The notes under the pieces are model-generated. The model did not search any database. It saw only the letters and a program-made list of their open reading frames with translations, and had not been told where the DNA came from. A stretch of 54,952 nt of DNA from Pseudomonas sp. GD04091. GTDB taxonomy: Bacteria > Pseudomonadota > Gammaproteobacteria > Pseudomonadales > Pseudomonadaceae. Of this stretch, positions 34,715 through 43,429 are shown piece by piece; positions within the stretch are counted from its first letter, which is position 1; every line of letters starts with the position of its first letter. The translations under genes were made by a program, and so were the position numbers. Where the stretch lies: positions 1-54,952 of the forward strand of contig NZ_JAOEBG010000032.1 of NCBI RefSeq assembly GCF_029836165.1, given 5' to 3'.

Positions 34715-35731
34715 CTACGGCGCCGCTGGCAGGACCAGGTTGCGGTAATGCCCCGGATTGCAGCCGAACCACTTGCGAAACGCCTTGTAGAACGAGCTGG
34801 CATCGGCGAATCCCAGGCGCAGGGCGATGTCGGCAAGGCCCAGGTCGGCCTCGGCCAGCCAGGCGATCGCCAGCTCCCGACGCACGCTGTCCTTGATACC
34901 CTGGTAGCTGTGCCCTTCTTCCGACAGCCGCCGCCGCAGGGTCGACACCGACATGCACAGGCTCGCGGCCAGGCTGTCGGCGTCCGGCCAGCCTCCTGGC
35001 TCCTGGCCCAGCAGCGCCGAGCGGATCCGCCGCGCCAGGCTGTCGGGGTCGCGGTACTTGACCAGGATGTTGCCCGGCGCCTCGGCCAGAAATCGCTGCA
35101 GTTCCTGAGGCGTGCGCCGCACCGGCACGTCGAGGCAGTCGGCGCTGATGATCATGCGCGTGCGCGGGCGGTCGAACTGCAGGTTTTCCGAGAACATCAC
35201 CCGGTAATCGTCGCAGAACGGCGGCTCGGCGCAACGCAGGTCGATGGCCAGGATGGCGATGCGCCGCCCGGCCAGCCAGCAGGCCACGCCATGCACGATC
35301 ATCCAGAAGGTGAAGTAGGTGAACGCCCGGCGCGGCGTGTCGCGCGGCTCGTTGATGACGATCTCGGCCAGGCTCTGCTGACGCACCAGGCTCGGCTGCA
35401 GGTCCTCGAGCATCAGCGACAGGAAACCCAGGGCCACGTCCAGCGCCTCGCCCAGGGTGGGCTGGGCCATGCTCGCCCGACACAGGAACGCCAGGCTGCC
35501 ACTGCGCAGGCCGCGCGGGTCCATGGCGAAGAACTCGTCGTTGCAACGTCGCGCCAGCAACCGCCACAGCCGTGCGTACGCCTCGGCGCTGACCCGCGCC
35601 TCGGGCCGCTCGAGCTGGGCCGCGTCGATCCCCGCGCGCCCCAGCAGCAAGCCGTCCGGCGTGCCGTGCGGGCATGTCTGCAACAAGGCCTCGCGTACCA
35701 GTTGCATGGAGATGGTGTCTTTCTCGCTCAT
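34715..35731 (-). CDS. AraC-family regulator (arabinose-binding-like N-domain, OruR-type)
   Basis: A 338-residue regulator with an N-terminal domain of the type found in OruR-like and other Pseudomonas AraC proteins (RLWRLLARRCNDEFFAMD; YFTFWMIVHGVACWLAGRR) and a C-terminal AraC DNA-binding domain (SLCMSVSTLRRRLSEEGHSYQGIK; LGFADASSFYKAFRKWFG). The ATG at 35731 has AGGA upstream. It lies upstream of, and in line with, the NEL gene and the acyl-CoA operon, either of which could be its target. The effector is unknown. Confidence 0.87.
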   Translation of the reverse strand: MSEKDTISMQLVREALLQTCPHGTPDGLLLGRAGIDAAQLERPEARVSAEAYARLWRLLARRCNDEFFAMDPRGLRSGSLAFLCRASMAQPTLGEALDVALGFLSLMLEDLQPSLVRQQSLAEIVINEPRDTPRRAFTYFTFWMIVHGVACWLAGRRIAILAIDLRCAEPPFCDDYRVMFSENLQFDRPRTRMIISADCLDVPVRRTPQELQRFLAEAPGNILVKYRDPDSLARRIRSALLGQEPGGWPDADSLAASLCMSVSTLRRRLSEEGHSYQGIKDSVRRELAIAWLAEADLGLADIALRLGFADASSFYKAFRKWFGCNPGHYRNLVLPAAP

Positions 35732-35795
35732 CGACAATCCTGTCAGCTATCTGCCGGCCATCTTAGGCCCGCGCGAGAAAAACGCCAGGCCTGCC

Positions 35796-36659
35796 TCACA
35801 GCCCGGCCGCCAGGCCGAGAAACGCCTGGATCAGGCGCAACTCGCGGCGTCGCTCCAGACAGCCGAGCATGTGCTGGTTGACCAGCCCGGCGCCACTAAG
35901 GGGTCGAGCCACCACACGAGGGTCATTGGCCACCTCGGTGGACGACACCACGCCAATGCCCAGCTGCGCCGCCACCGCCTCGGTGACCGCCTCGCGGCTG
36001 TCCAGCTCCAGCAGTACGCGCGGCTGCACCCCCGCGCCGACGCATGCCTTGTCGAAGGTGCGCCGGGTGGTCGAGCTCGGTTCGCGCAGGACCATGATCT
36101 GCCTGTCCAGTTCGGCCAGCGGCAGGTCGCCCTCGATCGTCGCCCAGGCATGCCCCACCGGCAGCAACGCGCACAGCCGCGACTGGCACAGGCTCTGCAG
36201 GTGCAGGCCCTTGCGCGGTTCTATCTCGGTCAGCACGGCCACGTCGGCGTGCTCCGAGAGCAGCGCGGCCAGGGTTTCCTGGGCGTTGCCCAGGCGCAGG
36301 TTGACGGTGATCCCCGGATAGCGCTCGCGCAGCAGCGCCAGCATCGGCATCACCCGGTGCGGGCCGTCGGCGGCCACCTCCAGGCGCCCGGTGAGCAACT
36401 GACGGTTGGCCTCGAGCATGGCCTGGGCCTCCTCGGCCAGGCTGAACATCGCCCGGGTGATGGCCGCCAGGCGCGTGCCCTCCTCGGTCAGTTCGACCCG
36501 CCGCGCGGTGCGCCGCAGCAGGGTGATCTGGTAGTGCTCCTCCAGTGCCTTCACATGCCCGGTCACCGCCGGCTGGCTGATGAACAGCCGCTCGGCGGCG
36601 CGGGTGAAGCTGCCCTCGCGGGCGACGGCATCGAAAGCTCGGAGCTGGAACAGGTTCAT
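35796..36659 (-). CDS. LysR-type regulator next to phnWX
   Basis: A 287-residue LysR-type regulator: winged HTH in residues 1-60 (FTRAAERLFISQPAVTGHVKALEE), then an inducer-binding domain. It is divergent from phnW with 114 bp between the starts, so it is probably the activator of 2-aminoethylphosphonate degradation. This is supported by arrangement, as in other pseudomonads, not by a clear operator in the gap. Confidence 0.9.
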   Translation of the reverse strand: MNLFQLRAFDAVAREGSFTRAAERLFISQPAVTGHVKALEEHYQITLLRRTARRVELTEEGTRLAAITRAMFSLAEEAQAMLEANRQLLTGRLEVAADGPHRVMPMLALLRERYPGITVNLRLGNAQETLAALLSEHADVAVLTEIEPRKGLHLQSLCQSRLCALLPVGHAWATIEGDLPLAELDRQIMVLREPSSTTRRTFDKACVGAGVQPRVLLELDSREAVTEAVAAQLGIGVVSSTEVANDPRVVARPLSGAGLVNQHMLGCLERRRELRLIQAFLGLAAGL

Positions 36660-36773
36660 ATCTATCGGCCTGACTTATGGCTGGCATATCTACAAACAAT
36701 TTGATTGATGAGTCGGCGAATTGCAACCTAGTCCCCATAGTTTGCAGCCCACCCGCCTGTGAGGAACCACGGA

Positions 36774-37880
36774 ATGAGCAACGCCCCGATCCTGCTGACC
36801 CCCGGTCCCCTGACCACCTCGATCCGCACCCGCCAGGCCATGCTGGTGGACTGGGGCTCCTGGGACCGCGACTTCAACCAGTTGACCGCCAGCGTCTGCG
36901 AGCAACTGCTGGCCATCATCGACGGCAGCGCCAGCCACCACTGCGTGCCCCTGCAAGGCAGCGGCACCTTCGCCGTCGAGGCGGCCATCGGCACCCTGGT
37001 ACCGCGTGACGGCAAGGTGCTGGTGCTGATCAACGGTGCCTACGGCCAGCGCCTGGCCAAGATCTGCAAGGTGCTGGGCCGCGACTTCAGCACCTTCGAG
37101 ACCGCCGAGGACCAGCCGACCACCGCCGCAGATGTCGACCGCCTGCTGGCTGCGGATCCGGCCGTGACCCACGTGGCGCTGATCCACTGCGAGACCAGCA
37201 CCGGCATCCTCAACCCGCTGCCCGAGATCGCCCAGGTGATCAAGCGCCACGGCAAGCGCCTGATCATCGACGCCATGAGCTCGTTCGGCGCGCTGCCCAT
37301 CGATGCCCGCCAGATCCCCTTCGAAGCGCTGATCGCCGCCTCCGGCAAGTGCCTGGAAGGCGTACCGGGCATGGGCTTCGTGTTTGCCGAGAAGGCCGCC
37401 CTGGCCGCCGCCGAAGGCAACGCTCATTCCCTGGCCATGGATCTGCACGACCAGCACGCCTACATGGCCAAGACCGGCCAGTGGCGCTTCACCCCGCCGA
37501 CCCACGTGGTCGCCGCCCTGCACGAAGCGCTGCAGCAATACAACGAGGAAGGAGGCCTGCCGGCCCGCCACCGCCGCTACGCCGACAACTGCAAGACCCT
37601 GCTCGACGGCATGGCCAGGATCGGCCTGCAGAGCTTCCTGCCCGCCGAGATCCAGGCCCCGATCATCGTCACCTTCCACGCGCCGAAAGACCCGCGCTAC
37701 CAGTTCAAGGACTTCTACGAGCGAGTCAAGGCCAAGGGCTTCATCCTCTACCCAGGCAAGCTGACCCAGGTCGAGACCTTCCGCGTCGGCTGCATCGGCG
37801 TGGTTGGACCAGACGGCATGCAGGCCGCCGTCGATGCCGTGGCCGACGTGCTGCGGGAAATGGAAGTGCTGGACATCTGA
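36774..37880 (+). CDS. phnW: 2-aminoethylphosphonate-pyruvate transaminase PhnW
   Basis: A 368-residue fold-type I PLP enzyme that moves the amino group of 2-aminoethylphosphonate to pyruvate, giving phosphonoacetaldehyde and alanine. It has the N-terminal LLTPGPLTTSIRTRQAM signature, GSGTFAVEAAIG in the cofactor site, and the PLP lysine Lys192 in ASGKCLEGVPGMGFV. A GAGGA box fixes the start at 36774. The upstream in-frame ATG at 36759 is less well placed. It is followed 34 bp later by phnX, forming the complete AEP-to-acetaldehyde route. A dedicated AEP transporter is not in the window. Confidence 0.95.
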   Translation: MSNAPILLTPGPLTTSIRTRQAMLVDWGSWDRDFNQLTASVCEQLLAIIDGSASHHCVPLQGSGTFAVEAAIGTLVPRDGKVLVLINGAYGQRLAKICKVLGRDFSTFETAEDQPTTAADVDRLLAADPAVTHVALIHCETSTGILNPLPEIAQVIKRHGKRLIIDAMSSFGALPIDARQIPFEALIAASGKCLEGVPGMGFVFAEKAALAAAEGNAHSLAMDLHDQHAYMAKTGQWRFTPPTHVVAALHEALQQYNEEGGLPARHRRYADNCKTLLDGMARIGLQSFLPAEIQAPIIVTFHAPKDPRYQFKDFYERVKAKGFILYPGKLTQVETFRVGCIGVVGPDGMQAAVDAVADVLREMEVLDI

Positions 37881-37914
37881 CCCTCTGCCCACTCGATTCA
37901 AGGAAAACGCGCAC

Positions 37915-38742
37915 ATGAACTACAGCAACCCCACCCAGCTGCAAGCCGCCATCCTCGACTGGGCCGGCACCGTGGTCGACTTCGGTTCCTTCGCCCCGAC
38001 CCAGATCTTCGTCGAAGCCTTCGCCGAGTTCGACGTGCAGGTGTCCATCGAAGAGGCCCGCGGCCCGATGGGCATGGGCAAGTGGGACCATATCCGCACC
38101 CTGTGCGACGTGCCGGAGATCGCCGAGCGCTATCGCAAGGTGTTCGGTCGCACCCCGACCGATGAAGACGTCACCGCCATCTACGAACGCTTCATGCCGC
38201 TGCAGATCGAGAAGATCGCCGTGCACTCCGCGCTGATTCCAGGCGCCCTGGACACCCTCACCGGGCTGCGCGAGGACGGTTTGAAGATCGGCTCGTGCTC
38301 GGGCTACCCGAAGGTGGTGATGGACAAGGTGGTCGAGCTGGCCGCGCAGAACGGCTACGTCGCCGATCACGTGGTCGCCACCGACGAAACCCCGAACGGC
38401 CGCCCGTGGCCAGCCCAGGCCCTGGCCAACGTGATCGCCCTGGGGATCGATGATGTGGCCGCCTGCGTGAAGGTCGACGACACCGTGCCGGGCATTCTCG
38501 AAGGCCGTCGCGCCGGGATGTGGACCGTGGCCCTGGTGTGCTCGGGCAACGCTCTGGGACTGACCTGGGAGGGTTACCGGGCACTGAGCGCGGAGAAGCT
38601 GGAGAGCGAGCGCAAGCGCATTCATACGCTGTTCGCAGGCTCGCGTCCGCACTATCTGATCGACACCATCAACGAGCTGCCCGAGGTGATCGCCGATATC
38701 AACCGGCGGTTGGCCAAGGGCGAGATGCCGCAAAGCGCCTGA
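37915..38742 (+). CDS. phnX: Phosphonoacetaldehyde hydrolase PhnX
   Basis: A 275-residue HAD-superfamily enzyme (phosphonatase) that hydrolyses the C-P bond of phosphonoacetaldehyde to acetaldehyde and phosphate. The nucleophile Asp15 lies in ILDWAGTVVD, and the Schiff-base Lys56 in GPMGMGKWDHI, which distinguishes phosphonatase from ordinary HAD phosphatases. Later motifs are GSCSGYPK and VKVDDTVPGILEG. AAGGAAA precedes the ATG. It ends 10 bp before a REP pair that probably terminates or stabilises the phnWX mRNA. Confidence 0.95.
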   Translation: MNYSNPTQLQAAILDWAGTVVDFGSFAPTQIFVEAFAEFDVQVSIEEARGPMGMGKWDHIRTLCDVPEIAERYRKVFGRTPTDEDVTAIYERFMPLQIEKIAVHSALIPGALDTLTGLREDGLKIGSCSGYPKVVMDKVVELAAQNGYVADHVVATDETPNGRPWPAQALANVIALGIDDVAACVKVDDTVPGILEGRRAGMWTVALVCSGNALGLTWEGYRALSAEKLESERKRIHTLFAGSRPHYLIDTINELPEVIADINRRLAKGEMPQSA

Positions 38743-38752
38743 TGTCGAGACT

Positions 38753-38818
38753 ATCGCGGGGCAAGCCCGCTCCCACGCCAGACTGAGTGCCGGCATGGGA
38801 GCGGGCTTGCCCCGCGAT
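38753..38818. repeat. Inverted pair of family-A REP elements
   Basis: ATCGCGGGGCAAGCCCGCTC at 38753 onward is matched by its reverse complement ending at 38818, separated by about 20 bp. The pair can fold into a long hairpin between the convergent phnX and ChrR-like genes, likely acting as a bidirectional terminator or mRNA-end protector. Confidence 0.9.
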
Positions 38819-38830
38819 GCTTTTTGCGGA

Positions 38831-39391
38831 TCAGACTGCCTGAATGCGCTTCACCCAGGACGCGAACTTGTCGATGAACCCTTGCAGGAACGGCCGGGTC
38901 TTCTCGTTGAGCTTGCCGTTGTCATCGAACAACGACGCCGCGCCGCCGATATAGGCCTCGGGCATCTGCATGCAGGGCATGTCGAGAAACACCAGCGATT
39001 GACGCAGCGCATGGTTGGCGCCAAACCCACCGATCGCCCCGGGCGAGACACTGGCCACCGCCGCCGGCTTGCCGCTCCAGACGCTCTCTCCATAAGGTCG
39101 AGACCCTACATCGATGGCATTCTTCAACCCACCCGGCACCGAACGGTTGTACTCCGGTGTCACGAACAACACCGCATCGCTACGGCGGATCTCGTCGCGA
39201 AAACGTGTCCATGCCTCTGGGGCTCCCTCGGTCTCGACATCCTCGTTGTACAACGGCAGGTCGCCGATCTCGACGATCCGCAGGGCAAGGCTGGACGGCG
39301 CCAGCTCAGACAGCGCGCGGGCCACCTTGCGGTTGAAAGAGTCCTTGCGCAAGCTGCCGACGACGACCGCTACCGAATAGACCTGGCTCAT
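38831..39391 (-). CDS. chrR: ChrR-like NAD(P)H-dependent FMN reductase
   Basis: A 186-residue flavodoxin-like FMN reductase, the same length as P. putida ChrR. The FMN-phosphate loop GSLRKDSFNRKVAR is near the N-terminus, with TPEYNRSVPGGLKNAID in the middle and SPGAIGGFGANHALRQSLV after it. Such enzymes reduce quinones, chromate and other electrophiles by two electrons and limit redox cycling. The ATG at 39391 is chosen. The upstream in-frame TTG is unlikely. It is monocistronic, divergent from a small gene. Confidence 0.9.
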   Translation of the reverse strand: MSQVYSVAVVVGSLRKDSFNRKVARALSELAPSSLALRIVEIGDLPLYNEDVETEGAPEAWTRFRDEIRRSDAVLFVTPEYNRSVPGGLKNAIDVGSRPYGESVWSGKPAAVASVSPGAIGGFGANHALRQSLVFLDMPCMQMPEAYIGGAASLFDDNGKLNEKTRPFLQGFIDKFASWVKRIQAV

Positions 39392-39549
39392 GGCGTTTTG
39401 CAACCTCTACTCAGGGAAGGGGACCTGTTAGTTATAGATGACCGTTCCTCGTGCCCCTGGTTTTTTTCCAATTGGCGGAAAACTTCCCAAGCATTTCGAT
39501 TGTCTATGCCTACAGACATTTCCTACACGATTCAGAGGTTTCCACCTAA

Positions 39550-39768
39550 ATGGCAGCAGTAATGGTCGGCCAGTTCCACGCCCGTGACGCCGAAGGCCGT
39601 ATCTATCCCGTGCATGAATTCCAGGAGTCCACCCTCCAGGCGGACGGCAGCACCCTCGGTGCGCCGATCACCAGTTATCGACTGGCCATCGGCGACCGCG
39701 TCAACCATCTGGGCGAAGACCGTTTCGAACTGGCCCAGACCGGCGTCGAGATCATCCGCATTCCCTGA
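39550..39768 (+). CDS. Small conserved protein, function unknown
   Basis: A 72-residue soluble, beta-rich protein (VMVGQFHARDAEGRIYPVHEF; SYRLAIGDRVNHLGEDRFEL) with no recognised domain. A weak AGAGG box lies upstream. Its 3' end overlaps the end of ldcA on the opposite strand by 17 bp. A small conserved gene next to ldcA also occurs in P. aeruginosa (PA1817, from memory), which supports it being real. Confidence 0.7.
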   Translation: MAAVMVGQFHARDAEGRIYPVHEFQESTLQADGSTLGAPITSYRLAIGDRVNHLGEDRFELAQTGVEIIRIP

Positions 39769-41995
39769 CGCAATCGACGGTGTACAGCGCCCCCTCGCGC
39801 TGCAGGCCATGCACGTCGGCGACGAACCCCGCAAACCCCTGGTCGAAGGCCCGGGCACAGGCCAGGTATTCGAGGATAGAACGCGTCGCCTCGGTGAAGC
39901 GCTCCCCCGGCATGATCAAGGGAATACCTGGGGGATAGGGCACCAGCATCACCGCCGCGACCCGGCCAAGCAGGTGCTCGATCGGCACCGCCTCCACCTC
40001 CCCGCGCACCATGCGGTCATAGGCCTGGGCCGGGGTCATCGCCACCTCGGGCAAGCGGGTAAACAGCTGCTTGAGCTGCCGGGCCGTGGCATTGCCACGG
40101 TAGAAGGCGTGCAACTGCGCGCACAGATCGCGCAGCCCCAGCCCCTGGTAGCGTGAGGGCTGCGCCGCCACTACGCTGGGCAGGCAATCAGCCAGCGCGG
40201 TGTTGTCATCGTAGTGCCGCTTGAACTCCAGCAACTCGGTGAGCAAGGTACTCCACTTGCCCTTGGTGATGCCCATCGAGAACAGCACCAGAAAGCTGTA
40301 CAGGCCGGTCTTCTCCACCACCAGGCCGCGCTCCCAGAGAAACTTGCCCACCACCGCGGCCGGAATGCCGTGCTCATCCGCCACGCCCCCGGCCCCGGGC
40401 ATGACCAGAGTGACCTTGAGCGGATCGAGCAACACGTACTCGTCGCTGATCTCGCCAAAGCCATGCCATTCGGCGCCCGGCTGCAGCAGCCAGTCCGCCG
40501 CCAGCAGCCGCTCGCTGCCTTGCGCCGCCGATGGTTGCCAGATGCTGAACCACCAGTCTTCGGCGGCGATGTGCTCGCGCAGGTTGGCCAGGGCCCGACG
40601 AAAGCTCAGCGCCTCGTCGAACATCTCCTGCAGCAGCGAGCGCCCGGCCGGCCCCTCCATCATCGCCGAGGCCACGTCCAGCGAAGCGAGGATGCTGTAC
40701 TGCGGCGAGGTGGAGATATGCATCATGAACGCTTCGTTGAAGCGGTCACGGTCCAGCTGGCGACTGGCGCCGTCCTGCACATGGATCATCGACGCCTGAC
40801 TGAAGGCGGCCAGCAGCTTGTGGGTGGAGTGGGTGCTGAACAGCAGCGGAGCATCGTCGCTACGCGACGTGCCCATGGCGTAGCGGTCGATGAAAAACTC
40901 ATGGAAGGCGGCATAGGCGAACCAGGCCTCGTCGAAGTGCAGCACCTCGGCACTGGCGCCGAGCGCCTGCTTGATCAGGCCGGCGTGGTAGCACAGCCCG
41001 TCGTAGGTGGAGTTGGTGACGACCGCCAGCTTGATCTTCGCTGCGCGCCCCTGGGCCAGCGGGTGGGCCTGGATCTTCGCCTGGATCGACGCGGGGCTGA
41101 ATTCGCTGAGCGGAATCGGCCCGATGATGCCCAGCTCGTTGCGCTCCGGACACAGGTAGAGGGGGATGGCGCCGGTCATGATGATCGCGTGCACCACCGA
41201 CTTGTGGCAGTTGCGGTCCACCAGCACCAGGTCGTCGCGCCCGACCATGGCGTGCCAGACGATCTTGTTGGCGGTGGAGGTGCCGTTGATGACGAAGAAG
41301 CTGTGGTCGGCGCCGAAGTTGCGCGCCGCCCGCGCTTCGGCCTCTGCCAATGGCCCGGTGTGGTCGAGCAGCGAGCCCAGTTCGGGCACCGACACGGACA
41401 GGTCCGAGCGCAATGTGTTTTCGCCGAAGAACTGGTGAAAGGCCTGCCCCACCGGGCTCTTGCGATAGGCCACCCCACCGCCGTGGCCGGGCGTGTGCCA
41501 GGAGTAGTTGGATTGCGCGGTGTGCTGCACCAAAGCCTTGAAGAACGGCGGCAACAGCCCATCCAGATAGTTGTGTGCGGCCCGTGCGACCTGGCGGGCG
41601 AGAAACGGCACGGTGTCTTCGAACAGGTAGAGGATGCCGCGCAGCTGGTTGAGCTCGCCCATGGCCTCGGCCGGGGCATTCTCCAGGGTGACCTGCTCGC
41701 CCAGGGCGAAGATCGGCAGGTTGGGCGCGCGCAGACGGGCCAGGCGAATCAGTTCGGCCATGTTCTGCAGCAGGCGGCTATTGTCGCCGACGCCTTCGGC
41801 GGCGATCAGCATGCAAGCCAGGCCATGGTGGGTGGCGGCCACCAGGCGGGCCTCGGCCTGGTCGGCGGCGGCGAGGATGGCGAAACCGTCCTGGGCCAGC
41901 TCGTCGGCAATGCCGCGGACCCGCTCGCCGGCGACGCTGTCTGCCTTGATTGCCCGGTGGACGATGAGGATGGGGAACTTGAGGTCCTTGTACAT
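39752..41995 (-). CDS. ldcA: Lysine decarboxylase LdcA (Orn/Lys/Arg decarboxylase family)
   Basis: A 747-residue PLP-dependent decarboxylase: an N-terminal response-regulator-like wing (about 1-130), the PLP fold-type I core with SWHTPGHGGG and the cofactor Lys393 in STHSTHKLLAAFSQAS, and a C-terminal domain. It begins MYKDLKFPILIVHR, as in P. aeruginosa LdcA, which is lysine-specific and makes cadaverine. Arginine decarboxylase activity cannot be excluded by motif alone. It belongs to the conserved ldcA-dnaQ-rnhA block. The stop overlaps the neighbouring small gene. Confidence 0.9.
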   Translation of the reverse strand: MYKDLKFPILIVHRAIKADSVAGERVRGIADELAQDGFAILAAADQAEARLVAATHHGLACMLIAAEGVGDNSRLLQNMAELIRLARLRAPNLPIFALGEQVTLENAPAEAMGELNQLRGILYLFEDTVPFLARQVARAAHNYLDGLLPPFFKALVQHTAQSNYSWHTPGHGGGVAYRKSPVGQAFHQFFGENTLRSDLSVSVPELGSLLDHTGPLAEAEARAARNFGADHSFFVINGTSTANKIVWHAMVGRDDLVLVDRNCHKSVVHAIIMTGAIPLYLCPERNELGIIGPIPLSEFSPASIQAKIQAHPLAQGRAAKIKLAVVTNSTYDGLCYHAGLIKQALGASAEVLHFDEAWFAYAAFHEFFIDRYAMGTSRSDDAPLLFSTHSTHKLLAAFSQASMIHVQDGASRQLDRDRFNEAFMMHISTSPQYSILASLDVASAMMEGPAGRSLLQEMFDEALSFRRALANLREHIAAEDWWFSIWQPSAAQGSERLLAADWLLQPGAEWHGFGEISDEYVLLDPLKVTLVMPGAGGVADEHGIPAAVVGKFLWERGLVVEKTGLYSFLVLFSMGITKGKWSTLLTELLEFKRHYDDNTALADCLPSVVAAQPSRYQGLGLRDLCAQLHAFYRGNATARQLKQLFTRLPEVAMTPAQAYDRMVRGEVEAVPIEHLLGRVAAVMLVPYPPGIPLIMPGERFTEATRSILEYLACARAFDQGFAGFVADVHGLQREGALYTVDCVRECG

Positions 41996-42041
41996 CAGAC
42001 GGCTACCTCTGCGGGGCGATTCTCCACAGGGTAGTTGATGT

Positions 42042-42066
42042 CATCGCGGGGCACGCCCGCGCCAGG
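42042..42066 (+). repeat. Degenerate family-A REP
   Basis: ATCGCGGGGCACGCCCGCGCC differs from the family-A core by a few bases and lies in the 89-bp gap between ldcA and dnaQ. Confidence 0.5.
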
Positions 42067-42084
42067 GCCGGTACTGCCTTGGCG

Positions 42085-42840
42085 TCAGCTAGCGGGTGTG
42101 TCTGTCAGCGCCTGCCACATCGCCGGTCCGCCAGCCGACTTGGCGATGGCCGCCAGCCGCTCGGCATGGGCCTCGAGCTCTTCCTCGCTGGCCTCGATCA
42201 CCCGCCCCGGCGCACGGCCAGTGATCCGACGAATCTCGCTACCAGTGCCACCCTGCCCATCCTCGCCCTGCGCGCCATCCCCCGCCAGCGACAGGCTGGT
42301 CTGGCCGCCGGTCATCGCCAGGTAGACGTCGGCCAGCAGCTCCGAGTCGAGCAGTGCGCCGTGCAGCTCACGGCCAGAGTTGTCGATGCCGTAGCGTTTG
42401 CACAGCGCGTCGAGGCTGTTGCGCTGCCCCGGGTGGCGCGAGCGCGCCATCATCAGGGTGTCGAGGATCGGGCAGTGCTGCGCGATATCGGCACGCTCGG
42501 ACTGGCCGATCAGGGCGAATTCGTTGTTGATGAAACCAACGTCGAACGCCGCGTTGTGGATGACCAGGGTGGCGCCCTGGATGAATTCGAAGAACTCTTC
42601 GGCAACGTCGGCGAAACGCGGCTTGCCGACCAGGAAGGCGTCGGTGATGCCGTGGACGTTGATCGCGCCTTCGTCACTCTCGCGATCGGGCTGCAGGTAG
42701 ACATGGAAGTGCCGCCCGGTCAGGCGTCGGCCCACGACCTCGACGCAACCGATCTCGATGATGCGGTGACCTTCGGCCACCGGCATACCGGTGGTTTCGG
42801 TGTCGAGGATGACGAACCGTTTGTCTTGCTGCTGCTCCAC
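42085..42840 (-). CDS. dnaQ: DNA polymerase III epsilon subunit (3'-5' exonuclease)
   Basis: A 251-residue proofreading exonuclease. The DEDDh motifs are complete: ExoI DTETTG (Asp13, Glu15), ExoII HNAAFDVGF and ExoIII HGALLDSELLADVY. The C-terminal part has a clamp-binding QTSLSL motif and a tail for the alpha subunit. No ATG fits. The GTG at 42840, with GGAG 8 bp upstream, starts the protein right before the conserved core. Its upstream neighbour on the same strand is rnhA, 129 bp away with a REP hairpin between. In E. coli dnaQ and rnhA are also adjacent, but divergent. Confidence 0.95.
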   Translation of the reverse strand: MEQQQDKRFVILDTETTGMPVAEGHRIIEIGCVEVVGRRLTGRHFHVYLQPDRESDEGAINVHGITDAFLVGKPRFADVAEEFFEFIQGATLVIHNAAFDVGFINNEFALIGQSERADIAQHCPILDTLMMARSRHPGQRNSLDALCKRYGIDNSGRELHGALLDSELLADVYLAMTGGQTSLSLAGDGAQGEDGQGGTGSEIRRITGRAPGRVIEASEEELEAHAERLAAIAKSAGGPAMWQALTDTPAS

Positions 42841-42907
42841 GCGGGGACTCCAACTGGCGGTGCTTGAATTCGGGGTGGGAGTATAACGAAATCGGGGCCG
42901 CTTTGCG

Positions 42908-42959
42908 GCCATCGCGGGGCAAGCCCGCTCCCACAAGATGAGCATTCCCCGCGATGGCC
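42908..42959. repeat. Family-A REP forming a hairpin between rnhA and dnaQ
   Basis: GGCCATCGCGGGG (42908-42920) pairs with CCCCGCGATGGCC (42947-42959), and the REP core GGGCAAGCCCGCTCCCAC lies inside. It follows the rnhA stop on the minus strand and may attenuate transcription into dnaQ. Confidence 0.85.
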
Positions 42960-42969
42960 CGCAACACAA

Positions 42970-43416
42970 TCAACGCTGGGCGCGTACCTCGTCGACCCCA
43001 CGCTTGGCCAGCTGGTCAGCCCGTTCGTTGCCCGGGTGACCGATATGCCCACGCACCCACTTCCAGGTCACCTTGTGCCGGTTGACCTGCTCATCGAGCG
43101 CCATCCACAGGTCGGCGTTCTTCACCGGCTCCTTGGCGGCGGTCTTCCAGCCGCGCTTCTTCCAGTTGGTCATCCACTCGTTGATGCCCTTCATCACGTA
43201 CTGGGAGTCGGTGGTCAGGATCACCTCGCACTCGCGCTTTAGCGCCTTCAGGCCCTCGATCGCCGCCATCAGCTCCATGCGGTTGTTGGTGGTCTCGCGC
43301 TCGCCGCCCCACAGTTCCTTCTCGACGCCCTTGAAAATCATCAGGACGCCCCAGCCACCCGGGCCAGGATTGCCCTTGCAGGCACCATCGGTGTAGATCT
43401 CGACGCTATCGCTCAT
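42970..43416 (-). CDS. rnhA: Ribonuclease HI
   Basis: A 148-residue type-1 RNase H that cuts the RNA strand of RNA-DNA hybrids. The catalytic acids are at the usual positions: Asp10 (IYTDGACKGNPGPGG), Glu48 (NNRMELMAA), Asp70 (ILTTDSQYV) and Asp133 (GNERADQLA), together with the His-loop VRGHIGHPGN and a basic protrusion (MTNWKKRGWK). The ATG at 43416 is used. It starts 13 bp after the stop of the methyltransferase gene, probably as an operon. Confidence 0.97.
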   Translation of the reverse strand: MSDSVEIYTDGACKGNPGPGGWGVLMIFKGVEKELWGGERETTNNRMELMAAIEGLKALKRECEVILTTDSQYVMKGINEWMTNWKKRGWKTAAKEPVKNADLWMALDEQVNRHKVTWKWVRGHIGHPGNERADQLAKRGVDEVRAQR

Positions 43417-43429
43417 GTACCACTCGTGT

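Noticed and set aside
40214..42034. 606-codon frame antisense to ldcA
   Set aside because: This is shadow coding; ldcA has its cofactor lysine and the expected N-terminus.
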